A stretch of 64,000 nucleotides of DNA from Karstenula rhodostoma CBS 690.94 (taxonomy: Eukaryota > Ascomycota > Dothideomycetes > Pleosporales > Didymosphaeriaceae): positions 389,052-453,051 of the forward strand of contig MU001501.1 of the NCBI GenBank assembly GCA_010093485.1. Reading direction: 5' to 3'. Both the position numbers and the translations under genes were made by a program. Shown here piece by piece: positions 53,728-64,000 of the stretch. Each line of letters begins with the position of its first letter. Within the stretch, counting starts at the first letter, position 1. Below the pieces are notes generated by a model. That model was not told where the DNA came from. It did no database searches and saw only the letters and a list, made by a program, of their open reading frames with translations.

Positions 53728-56483
53728 TCACATGCTCTCATCGACTACCCTCCCCACAAACCCTTCCAACCCAGCAAGTCCCTTCTCGCCCCTCTCAATG
53801 CTCCCACTCAAGCCAGGCCCACCGCCAGGCATGACGAGAACCTTCACACCATCCTCGACCAATTCTCGGCCCCCAATGAATTGAAATTGCACAATTGTGG
53901 TTACGGCCGTATGAGTAGCACCGTCTCCACCAGCCCCATCGCCGAGATCGCTAGCCGAATCCTCATCGAAACCAAACCATCCTTCGTCTTCTGGCCCCGC
54001 GTTATCGCCATGTAGAGCCGTAGCCTCAATTGTCGACGGGGTCGGAGTCACCGACAACACTTTCGATGGGGCGCGTACGCTAGCGAAGAAGACTACCACG
54101 CCGCTGCCAACGGTCAAGGCCTTGGCACTTTCTGCTTGAGGGCCAGAGAATTGGACAGCAATGGTCTTGTGCGCTTTAGGGTTCTGGTTCGAGAGTACCA
54201 TGCCTTTTCTGATTCTGGTAATGGCAGGCCTTGAGATAGGAGCGTGGATAGGTACCAGACCAACGGTGCCGACTTGTCCAGAGTATAATGTGGACACTGG
54301 CAGCCTGAGGTTGCGCAACGATGTGACACGAACCGATCGCCATTCGAACAGAGCGCTGGATCCGGTGCGCGTATGTAAGTGCGCAGTCGATCTCTTCTGT
54401 AGAGCACCAGGGTACGATCTTGATGTTGGTACTGGAGAGTTGCGGACGGAAGGCATTCCACTTCCAGAATCACTGTCGTCTGCACTCAAGTCGATGGGAT
54501 ACGGCCCAAGCAAAAGCTCATCCCCGATGTTCAACTCGCCCAAGCTCAGGTGACCGCCGACGATTGTTGGCTTATCGGCGTCGTTCCGTCCTGAGTGAGT
54601 CGTATAGACATCTTCAACATGGAACAAACGTTTGTGAGGGATAGGATGCGGTGTAGCGGCTGTGGGTACAGGAAGCGTTCGCAGGAGCGCATGGAGCTTG
54701 CGCAAACCTGTCCCACTGAGTGCACTCGTCAGAACTATGGGAACAGTTGCCAGAGGCGTTGTTTCGAACGCCTGCGAGACGCCTTCTGCTTCCGATACTT
54801 CAGCAGTAGAAATCGTCTCGAGGCTGGCGTTTAGCGGCGGCGTTGAAGGATCCGCAATAATACGTCCTGTCCTGCCGGCATCCTTCAACGTGGAAAGCAC
54901 CCGTGTGAGGACGCTCTTGAGGCCAGCCTTTTTGGCTAAATCGTACTTGGTGATAACGATCAGAAGTGGGAGCTCCAAGGAGAGACATAACCGAAGCAAC
55001 TCGCCCGACAAGTCTACGTCCGCGGCAGAAGCGAGATTCTCTCTTGAGCCTGCACAGGGCCCGTCCTCAACGTTGTCCGCGGGAATGCACAGCAGCGTGT
55101 AATGAGGATCCCAGCCGACTAAACCACGGACGGTAGTGCGTCGAAAGCGGGGATGTCCTGCAGAGTCGGTCAGGAAGACCAGCTTACCTGCGCTCAATGA
55201 CTCCGCAGATGCATGAATGTCTGTCCACGACGATATGTCTGTGCAACCATAGTTAATGATCTGTGACAGAGACCGGTTGCCGTCTGGGTCAAGTAGATCT
55301 CCGTAACCAATCAACTCCTGCGTTATAGAGCTCGTAATTCCAGACTCAATCTCATGTCTGTGTTTCAAAAGACTCAGGCGACTTTTTCCACGGCCGTTGT
55401 CGAGTGTTCCCGTCGAGAGCGTGCCAAGCAGACTGGACTTCCCGGACATCGTGGCACCTGTAAGCGAGATACGTAGCTGCGGTAAAGACGCATGCACTGT
55501 CGCACGCGAATTCTGATCATTCTCTCCTTCAAGATCCTGCTGTACCAAGACATGATCCGGGTGCACGTATGCTTCGGCGACTAGTAGCTTCGATTGTCGC
55601 GATATGCCACCCTCTACCCACTCGCAGTCACCAACGGCCAACATGCGCACTACATCAACTCGGCAACCCAGACTAGCACTAAACGTAGGGTAAGCTAGTC
55701 AGTGTTGTTTGTTCATAGAAGAGGTGGTGTCACTTGCGGGCACACTCTAGCCAACAATGCCGGATGGATCGGACCGACATTTCTGCCTAACAAGCACCTA
55801 ATGAAAGAGTTCACTTACGCCATGGCACGAAGATTGTTCAGCGACTCTTCCATTTCATCCTCAGCAAGACCAACCAGCTCTCCGTCGTCAGCGACACCGA
55901 TCTCGTATAGCGCACCCTTGCTCTCTTCTAGACCAGGATACAGTCGTTGAGGCGTGACAGGACCAGCGAGATTTGCCTCGTCCGGGAATTGAAGCTGAAC
56001 TCCGGCTGTTGAGGAAGAGCCGTGGTGTGGACACGACTGCTGAAGCCGCCATAGCATTTGAGTGGTGAGTTGTTCCAGACGATGCTGCCGACTTTGGGTC
56101 ACGCCCAGCGGTGGCAAAGTATTAGTAAGTAGACTATGCGCGGATTGCTTGCTTGGCGCATAACTGTCGTTCCGACGTAGAGACCCAGAAAGATGGCCCC
56201 CGGCGCTGGTGCTCGTGAATGATCTGCGTTTTCGAAGCAGTAAGTGTAATTTGTACTCAGTAGGTCCTTCCTGTGGCTCAGCCTCAAGTCTGGTGATCGC
56301 GCTGTAGTCTAGCGTAGATAGAGAATCGTCGTCCTTCCTTTTCTTGGATATTAGAATCGGTCCGACACTGTTAGGTTTCTGGGTGAGTTCTGGCCGTGGC
56401 TGCGCCTCGGGGGGAGGAGTTGCTCTCGCCCATGGGCTGGAAACCCGCGGAGGATCCGGATCAAACGTGAATATGGAGGCCAT
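53728..56483 (-). CDS. GTPBP1/2-type translational GTPase
   Basis: Two exons (56483-55819 and 55678-53728, 140 nt intron) give 871 residues. The N-terminal about 220 residues are fungal-specific and contain YKLHLLLRKRRSFTSTSAGGHL and the segment QHRLEQLTTQMLWRLQQS. The GTPase domain has G1 GATMSGKSS (about 296-304; the usual GxxxxGK[S/T]), G3 DSAGH (393-397), with a GH following the D as in EF-Tu-type GTPases, and G4 TKYD (465-468). Beta-barrel domains follow (LFHVEDVYTTHSGRNDADKPTIVGGHLSLGELNIGDELLLGPYP). GTPBP1/2 relatives act in ribosome-associated mRNA quality control and elongation rescue. The fungal members are little studied. The ATG at 56483 (MASIFTFDPDPPRVSSPW) is the first in frame. 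Confidence 0.88.
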
Positions 56484-59400
56484 GATAGTAACTTGAATCT
56501 AAGATCTTTTGAGAGATAGATTCGGAATCGATTCGGTCCTAGCTGCTTATGGTTTGTGGTACTGCCGCTGCGTACGACGATTTTTTTGGGACGGTTTTAA
56601 TGATCGGGAGTTCGTGTGTGAATAATGTGTTTGGAAAAGTACAACCATTGAAGGAAACATTGTGACGGGTGGGTGTTGGAAGCAAACGCGGGCTGTTTCG
56701 GTGTCAAGTGGGTAATGTGGACACGGTTTTTGGTGGCGACCGTACGCTGGAGCAAGCGATCAGCTTATACAAGCCAGATCAGAGGCATTGTAACATTGTT
56801 GTTCGTGGTAATGATTGATGTTGATGAATGATGAGCGCCTTCGCTGACGTGGTTGAAGTGAGGTCGGTTTAAGAGTCAGCGGAGCGGGAAGCCGCTGCCA
56901 AGGCTTGTCTACTTTGGGACAGGCACGTGCAAGCTATCGCGACGCTTGGTAGCCGTTGAGTCACCGAACGCCCTTTCTACCATCATCGTATTCGGGCTGA
57001 AATGGCCACACAGGAGAAACGTCAGGCCAGAGGGCGCTCTGCTCGCCTCCTTCCATTCATGGAAGCGATGGGGCACTCGTTCATCAGTAGAGCAGCGGGT
57101 TGCAATCACGAAGAGAAGCGATGCTTGGAGACAGTCATCGAATGTCTGGCACAGGTAGCTGGACTCCCAAGCAGGTCTTGTACTTGAGAGTTGTACCCTT
57201 CCATGATTCTTCTGAGACGTCTAAGCCACCTGACACCCCGAAATTGCCACGTGCGAGAAAACGAACTTGGGAACACATGAGGCTTCTGCTCGCGCGGGGG
57301 TTTGTGCTCTCCGGAAGTTGCACGTTTAAGACGGCAAAACCCCAGAACAACGCATGAATGTAAGATCAGGAATGGTTGGTGTCCCAGATTGTGCACTCGG
57401 GCGAACCGTACGAGACGACTAAGCTATGTTAACGACCTCGCCGACTGAGCGCAACACGGTTGACGAGCGTTAAAGTGCCATGCGACACTAGGGAATATTC
57501 CCCACATTCGGTATTCCCGGTCACACTGCATACATGCGTGGAGTGGAGGGCGCAAAGCCCAACCCGCGAAGGTACTCAGGCCACACCGGTACCTGTGTCC
57601 TCTGCACCTTGACGACAGGCCACAGTGTTTGTTGCCAAAGTGAGCAAGGACAGCTGTCTACATGCATGCACTACAAATAGCTGTAAAGCGTAAGTGTCAA
57701 CTGCGTCATAGCCCAAGAGTGAGCAGAACGAAAACGAAACGACCTTTATGTCAATAGCGCCTGCCGCTGGCCTTCACCTGCCAAATATCGTGTCGCGCTT
57801 CTTGTTTTGTCACCTATTGCCTTCTTCCAGACGCATGGCACGATGCTTTGTCTGCTTGGTCAAACCGTTCTCTATAGGCCTTTCAGCGCGTGTACATTGA
57901 CGATGTCCTTGTGCAAGTCATATTGTAACTTCTGTGCTAAAATATGAACAGAGATAGACAGTCTGGTTCTCGCAGTTCCAATGCCATTCTATATAGCGGA
58001 CTCGACTCGACCAACAGAAGCTAACAAGCCCATGATACATGTGCAAGAGTCACAAGCTCTGTGTCGCATATTGCTGATCTTTCTCGTTAGCTCAACTGAC
58101 GATGGTAAATACTGCGGGAAGCCTTCCGAAACAAAAGGTGCATATCGAACGCGAATCACTCTATGCGTCACTACCGTCAAGGCGACAGTCAGATCCGCAC
58201 CTGACCGTCTTGTAAAAGATCTCTCTACATGAGCAACGCAGTTGCACCTCGGTAGAACCTTGGATGTGAAACATATCGAATACGACAAGCCAACCGCACA
58301 AAGCGGTCTGACGACATTCGTATCCGCCGGGCAACGACGTCTCGACAAGGGTGCACACGCAGGCGCGGACGCGGGTCCATCAGCATACGAGGAAGGCAGC
58401 CCAAGCAGCCTCGCCCAAAATCGGTCTGACGCGGCTGACTGTACGCTTCTGCGCAGGCTGGACGCCCGTCTCGCTGCAGAGTGCGGTCGGTTGAAGGTTT
58501 TCCAAAGGATCAAATAGATTTCGCATCTTGGTGTTCCTCCCGGGGAGTCCTTCCAAGGAAGGGTTCCAGGAGCATGGCGGGGGTAGGCGGAGGAGTGGCT
58601 TCAGGCGCACGTCGGCCCCCATGAATGGCGTGCGTGCGCCGGCTCCTGGGCTGTGAACTGGGTCCCACCGGCTGGCCATGGGCCGACTGTCGAAAATTAC
58701 CGACAGTAGGTAGTACAGTACAGAGTCCGGCGGAAAGGCGCTATTCATGCACGCGGATGTGATATCGATAGCAACGTGCTGCCGTCGGCTCGAAGAATCA
58801 GTGCTCCGTCATTTGCATCCGTGGTTATGACGACGCTGTGGAAGAAAGCGAAACAGGTATATGCGCTGTTGTGTTGACGATCACGCTCACCATCCCGACG
58901 TGGTAATGCAAACGCCCTCGCACGGGTCGGACCTTCAGGCCCTCCAAGTTGTGCTCCCCGGGGGTCCAACTATGCGACCAGGGCCCCAAGTGGTGGCTTG
59001 GCTGCAGCAAAGGCCACGAGCAACGTCGGTGTACCGCTGGTAGCGCAGGTCAACGGCGCTAATGCAGAAGTGGTCAGACCCATGCACGATGACTCGACTG
59101 AAGCTTCGGGCCGTGCAAGCGACGCATCAGACAGATGGCCACACTGCAACCAACCCTATGGAGAGACTGTCATGAGACAGCCTCGCGGATGCGCCATGGT
59201 GACACAGAAACGCAGCCCTACAACGTGCTCCAACATGGCTGTCTTATTATACCCTTTGGCATTTGGCCCTCGGAATCGCAGAGCGCCTCGCCTGTCTGAG
59301 TGATATCCACTCGGCCTTCGCTTAATCTGTACCGAACGCTCAACTCACCGAATAACACGTTTGATTCGCTCGCAATTTCTGGCTTTAAAGAAACCTTGCC

Positions 59401-62400
59401 TCGTTCACGTGCATTTTCGAGGCCCTGGTCGGGCCAGGGCTCCTCAAAGGCCATCCTTCCCGCACAGCCGTCCCGCAGGGATTCCTCTTCGGGGATCCCA
59501 TGTGCCTGTCAACGAATCCGTCAAGCTCCTGTCAGAACTCTGTTGTGACGGCGGCACGGTCTGCGAACGGGCCATTCACATCGCAGACTGCCCGTGATAA
59601 CACTCTTCTAGAAACACGTCTTTCCCGATCTTACGGGTCGCCATGTAAAGGGCGGTGTAACATGTTGAATGGACTGCTTGCCTTCTGAAATAAAATGGGG
59701 TTGAAGCTGGAAACCAGTCGAGATGACTTCCACTGGGATCGGCAAGATGCCGCTTCTAGATCAGGTGGAGCACGATGCCGATGATCGACTCGATGAGGGG
59801 ACATTGTGGAATTCTATACCGCGCACTACAGCGCTTTTCCTGAACCATCAGCATCATCTCACTGCGCCACCGACGGAGCTCAGCGCCCAATCGCTAGGCT
59901 GCAGTGGCCATGTCCCGTTCCAACTGGACCGCACAGAAAAAGAACTAGTCACAAACAAAGTGAAGGAGGCCTGAATTCCACTGCGTCCATGTCTCTCCAT
60001 GTCGCTAAGTTACTAGCTAATCAAGACAATGGCAATTACAACCAAGTGGACTATTGATTTAGCTACGTATTACCCGAGCCTCTCGATGGGGCTCATTACC
60101 ATTTACTGGCCAACCAGGTGGCGCCCAGATACGGGCGTCGTCGTCGCCCTCTCCCGCGCTGCAACAACATCCGACCGCAGGGTCAACAACTCCAAAGCGT
60201 TCAAGCGAGCAACCTCGACCCGTTACAAGACCAAGCCTCCAAGCACCCCGAAGCAATCTGCGGGCGCGACCACACTCCTCAGGGTACCCCGGCGCCGACT
60301 TTAATTTTAGCCTGCCGGCCCTCGGGCCATGTGGGGAGGGAAGGATATCCGCGTCCTGTCCTATCGAAATCCGGCTTCATTGGCGCAAGGTACCGTTGGG
60401 CCCGGCCCTTACGGTACCTTATCTCCCTCCGCGTCGACGGTAACGTGACGTCGCAATGCGCGCTCGAATGGTAGGGCCCACACACCAAGCAAGCCGCTTG
60501 CGTCTTATAACCGTCCGGAGGTTATTGTCGTCCGTCTCCGTCGGTCGTCACACAGCAATGACGCTCCGGAGGTCGACACAGCATCGATCATCGCCATCCG
60601 TCCATGACCTAGGCGCTCGGCGGCAGCCTCATCGGAGGGCGACGACTTGACATGCCCAGATGACATCCCGACGCCCTGCACTGCACTCATCGCCTTGCGT
60701 CACGTCAGTCTCCGCGCCGCACACATACATAGCTAGCATTTTTCCCGGTCCTACAGACGCCCGTTCGCTCGGACTTATCACAACGCAACGCAGCAATGCA
60801 GCGCGTCTCACGTTCAACCCGAACCAAACCGAACTGAACTGATCGGTGCTGGGTTCCCTTGTTGGGCAATACGAGGCTTCCCGCCCCCCCAAACCAAACC
60901 CATACCGTCCGCCACAACCCACGCCGTCTACGCGCGCCCTGCACACGTTGCGACCACGCGCAATGTCTCCGTTACGCACGCAGCCGCTAGCTAGTGTCGT
61001 GCTATTGCGATCCGGAAAACCTCGTTCGGAGCCTGGCCTGGCACGTCACCTGAACATGTCCACCCCCCACGCTAGGCAGTACGTACGGTAATAACGCTGT
61101 TCGATACAAACAACACATGCATCGCGAGAAGCGCCTCTGGATGATCCGACATGCTCGCACGCACGCGCCTGCTAGCCCCATCCCGTAGGCTATTGCTCTG
61201 GCCGCCCATCCATCCACATTAGCCTTTTGCACATCAGTCAGTCAAGTCGGTGGTCGCGCGGCCTAGCCCACGCAGAGGCGTCGCAACGCAACGCAATGAT
61301 TGATTGATTGAGTGATTGATTTTTCTTCCGCACGTACCAGCGCAGAGGTTGCATCGAGCGAGCGGTGCGTGCCAGATGGAGCAAAAGGCTTGCGGGCGCG
61401 CAACCCTGTAAGCGCAAGTGCTAGCGTGACACCGCACCGGAACCACCCTCGAGCGCAACCCAACGAGTGACATTCCCGGCCAAGTGTACGGTGGGAAAGC
61501 GTGCCCGTGTGCAAAGGACGTCTTGCGTGGGCATGTGCATACCCGCCTGCTGCTATTGGAAGGCGGGAGGGAGCGAGGGAGCGAGGGAGCGAGGTATCTT
61601 GGTCTAGCTAGCTATGTAGGTATGATATGATATGATGCAAATAGGATGGGCTGCCAATCCAACCGCCAGCCCAGACAGACTACGTACGGAACATGCCGAC
61701 AGGTAACGACGGCTCGTGTTGCGGAACCGCCCCATCGGGGCTGTGAAGGGAGAGCACTGGTACACACGCATACATAGTCTGTGGGTTGTGGGTTGTGGGT
61801 GAAGTTTGAACAGACGAATCGGCCACTCAGCGCACGCGCCGCGCGATTGGTGCGTCCGTTTGACCGCGTAAGCGAATCTCTCGCCCGTAATTCTGACCCC
61901 CTTTCGCGCGACTGAGCGCTCGAGCGCTGCGGCTGCAACCAGGGCCAGCGATCCCCACGGCCCACGGCCCCCCTGCAGCTTTCCTCCATGCGCGCGGCTT
62001 CCTTCCCTTCATCTCGAGTCTGTTCATCCCGTAGGAACCCCCTCATCGTTCCACAGCAGGAGGATGAAGAAGCTTCTTTGCAGAACCGTGTTTCCTTTTT
62101 CGGTGCAGTGTTTCTGCGTCTGCGTTTGCCTCGGCCCAAAATGGTGGTTTTGTTTCCACTGTGCCGCAATAAATAAGACCCAAAACAGAATCTGAACTAG
62201 TACAAATGGTATAAGCACGAGGTAAAAATAAATTTGCACAAGCGCAAAGTCGCTGTGATGAAAGTCGCTGCAAATAACAGACTCCGGTCTCCTATGCATG
62301 CATCGTGGTCTTCGTGGTCGCCAAACTCTGCCTGGGCGTCGCAGCATCTCAGGCAAAGCTGATGGTGTACAGACGTGAGGTGGGTGAGGTAAGAGCGCAG

Positions 62401-62601
62401 TGCGCCGCTGACGCTTGCTGAAGGGGAGGGCCATAATAGGGTGGCCTCGGTCTCACACAGGCCGTTTGTGAAGCCTTTTCGTCCATAACGCCCGTATAAA
62501 CCACCCCATCGAGCAGTCATGCTCACGATGCATCGATGCGTCTTTGATTGATCATATCAGGCTCGCGGTCAGCCCGAGCCAGTCATGCTCAGCCAAACCG
62601 C
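56484..62601. other. Large gene-free stretch, 6.1 kb
   Basis: No frame longer than about 185 codons. Those present overlap on several frames and lack domains or splice-consistent partners. GC is near that of the genes, not AT-rich, so it is not a typical repeat-mutated transposon block. Simple repeats are present: TGAT units at 61298-61323, GGGAGCGA x3 at about 61567-61594, GTGGGTT at about 61780-61800. It separates the GTPase start from the 3' end of the zinc-finger gene. Confidence 0.5.
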
Positions 62602-64000
62602 TTACCGATTCGAATCTGACGTCCGCCGTGCCTTGCATTTTTCATGGGCCATGTGGCCGTTTCTAGCAGTTGTGCGCGTGAACTCGGCACCGCAGCGCGG
62701 ACAGTAACTCTTTGCAGCTGTGCCAGACTTCTCACGCTGGTGTCGGAGAAGGTTGCTAAAAGTGGAGAACTGACGCCCATTACAACCGTGCTCCCAACAC
62801 TGGGGCTTTGGTCGCGAGTTTAGGATTCGTGGCATGGGTCCGTTGGTTTGGTTCTGGCCGGGGGTGGACCCAGGAATGGCCCCAGCGCCGTGCGGTGCTA
62901 GGTGAGGCGAGTGCTCGTAAGAGGGGTAAGATGCTGGTGAATTGGTAGATGGGTATAATGTGGTTGGAAGAGGTGTGTATTCGTTCATGCTGTAACTGCT
63001 TGGTGGGTACAGCGGGGGCCTGTCTTGTTGTTAGTAACCACCTCATCTTGCGCGAAAGTAGCGGCGTACGGTGGGTAACTTTGTGTGTTGCTGCCTAACG
63101 ATGCAGCTGGGAGAGATGAATGTACCGCAGGGTACGAGTACGTTTGAGGGGCTGAGCTGAGCATCGGTGATGGCTCAGAGTTGGGTGCGTAGTTCATGGG
63201 CGTCGGACTTGTGCGTGTGGGCCCCATCGATTGTTGGTAGGGACTTCGTGGCAGTGATGGTTGGTAAGGCGGCATTACTGAAGACTCGGTGGATCTTCTC
63301 GGCTGAGGTTGTCCATGCATGCTGGGGCTGGCGGTGTAAGTCGGGGCGTAGGAGGCTGATGTAGATGATTTAGTATCGGTGTAAGACTGGCTCATCGGCG
63401 GGTAGCCTATTCTGGTCAATCTTCCGTCTCTCGCACGGTGGGGTCCACAGCTTACTCGGCGATTCCATGTTTGGAGGAGACCCATAGTGGTGCTCCATAC
63501 CGTACGGTGCAGGCGCCATCATGAACCCCAGAGTGCTAGGACTGTGAGCTTGAGGTCGGCTTTGGCGAAACGAAGACATACCTCATATCTTGTAATTCAA
63601 GTGAAGGATCGTGGGGTGATTCCGAATAGTCGAACTCGGTCGCCGTATGACTTCCTGACAACGATGGCAGTGGTGAGGGAAGAAGGTCGGCAGGTGAACT
63701 GGGTTGGACTTGGTAACTGTCAGGCTCGCCTATGTGGGCGGAGACTAGCGCAGTGGATGCGTCGCGAGGCGAGTGGTAGGTTGCGATGTCAAGAGCCTCC
63801 TGGAGAAGCAAGTTTGAATGCGCTGGGTTGGTAGGGTGAGAAGTGCTGCTACGTTGCAAGGTGTTGTCGAGATTGGCGTTCCAGGTGTTGAGGTACGCCT
63901 CTTGGACAGGGTAGCTGGTTGATGTGCGGCGGTTCGACGGTAGGGTTGCGGCACGGCGAGAGCGAAGACCCCGCAGCTGCGGTAGCTCGGGAGGCTGGAC
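62602..64000 (-). CDS. C2H2 zinc-finger transcription factor (FlbC-like), 5' end outside window
   Basis: Minus-strand gene entering from the right edge. Exons are 64000-63582 (open at the edge), 63541-63456, 63406-63070 and 62995-62602. The visible part is about 411 residues. A long Ser/Pro/Tyr-rich region ([23 protein letters not shown]) is followed at the C-terminus by [60 protein letters not shown]. Two zinc-finger units are visible, the second of the form C-x2-C-x12-H-x5-C. A terminal position of the fingers and this finger sequence recall FlbC, an early conidiation regulator of Aspergillus. That assignment is from memory and unverified. The last intron uses the donor CC/GTACGC, chosen because it gives QSYPPYSMNEY in phase. 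Confidence 0.78.

Noticed and set aside
58989..59550. Frames around 59.0-59.5 kb considered as a decayed transposon polymerase
   Set aside because: A VPQG-like tetrapeptide alone is not evidence; no other reverse-transcriptase or integrase motif and no terminal repeats.

Overview
The window is nuclear DNA of a filamentous ascomycete (Pezizomycotina). Gene content and style fit a Dothideomycete, but that class assignment is an inference. The support is: GC-balanced coding DNA; many short GT-AG introns (mostly 46-71 nt) with CTAAC-type branch sites; orthologues of fungal-specific genes (Nab3-type RRM protein, Tip20/RINT1, Cwh43, Rpa34, ApsB/Mto1); and small AT-rich foldback elements. Exon boundaries below were placed by eye from frame, splice sites and family conservation, so individual junctions may be off even where the gene is clear.

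Layout. 1-13 kb: the 3' end of an extended SDR reductase, a 2.1 kb gene-free stretch with a TCAAG repeat, TIP20 (-), a 0.5 kb MULE-like element with 10 bp target duplications, NOP9 (+), a PLP decarboxylase (+), and a 2 kb gap holding a mariner-like foldback element. 13-19 kb: a divergent pair, a DUF7708-type protein with a degenerate STAND-like NTPase region (-) and a DUF7025-type AAA+ ATPase (+). Two of the ATPase's introns are related to each other. 19-35 kb: dense housekeeping genes, namely a LETM1-like mitochondrial protein, RPA34 and GRC3 head to head, a NAB3-like termination factor, a mitochondrial GGQ release factor, UTP6, and CWH43 with four tiny 5' exons. 35-50 kb: an FHA/RS-rich SNIP1-like protein, three coiled-coil proteins including the MTOC component ApsB/Mto1, and non-coding gaps. 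50-64 kb: a MARVEL-type membrane protein, a GTPBP1/2-type GTPase, a 6.1 kb stretch with no convincing gene, and the 3' part of a C2H2 transcription factor that runs off the right edge.

How the genes relate. Four genes act in rRNA synthesis or processing (NOP9, RPA34, GRC3, UTP6), all between 6.7 and 31.3 kb. Several pairs are head to head with short shared promoters: RPA34/GRC3 188 bp, UTP6/CWH43 229 bp, NAB3-like/release factor 556 bp. The DUF7708/AAA pair is the accessory-looking locus and the best candidate for an undescribed system. The evidence is domain architecture and arrangement only. No tRNA, rRNA, CRISPR array or biosynthetic cluster is evident.
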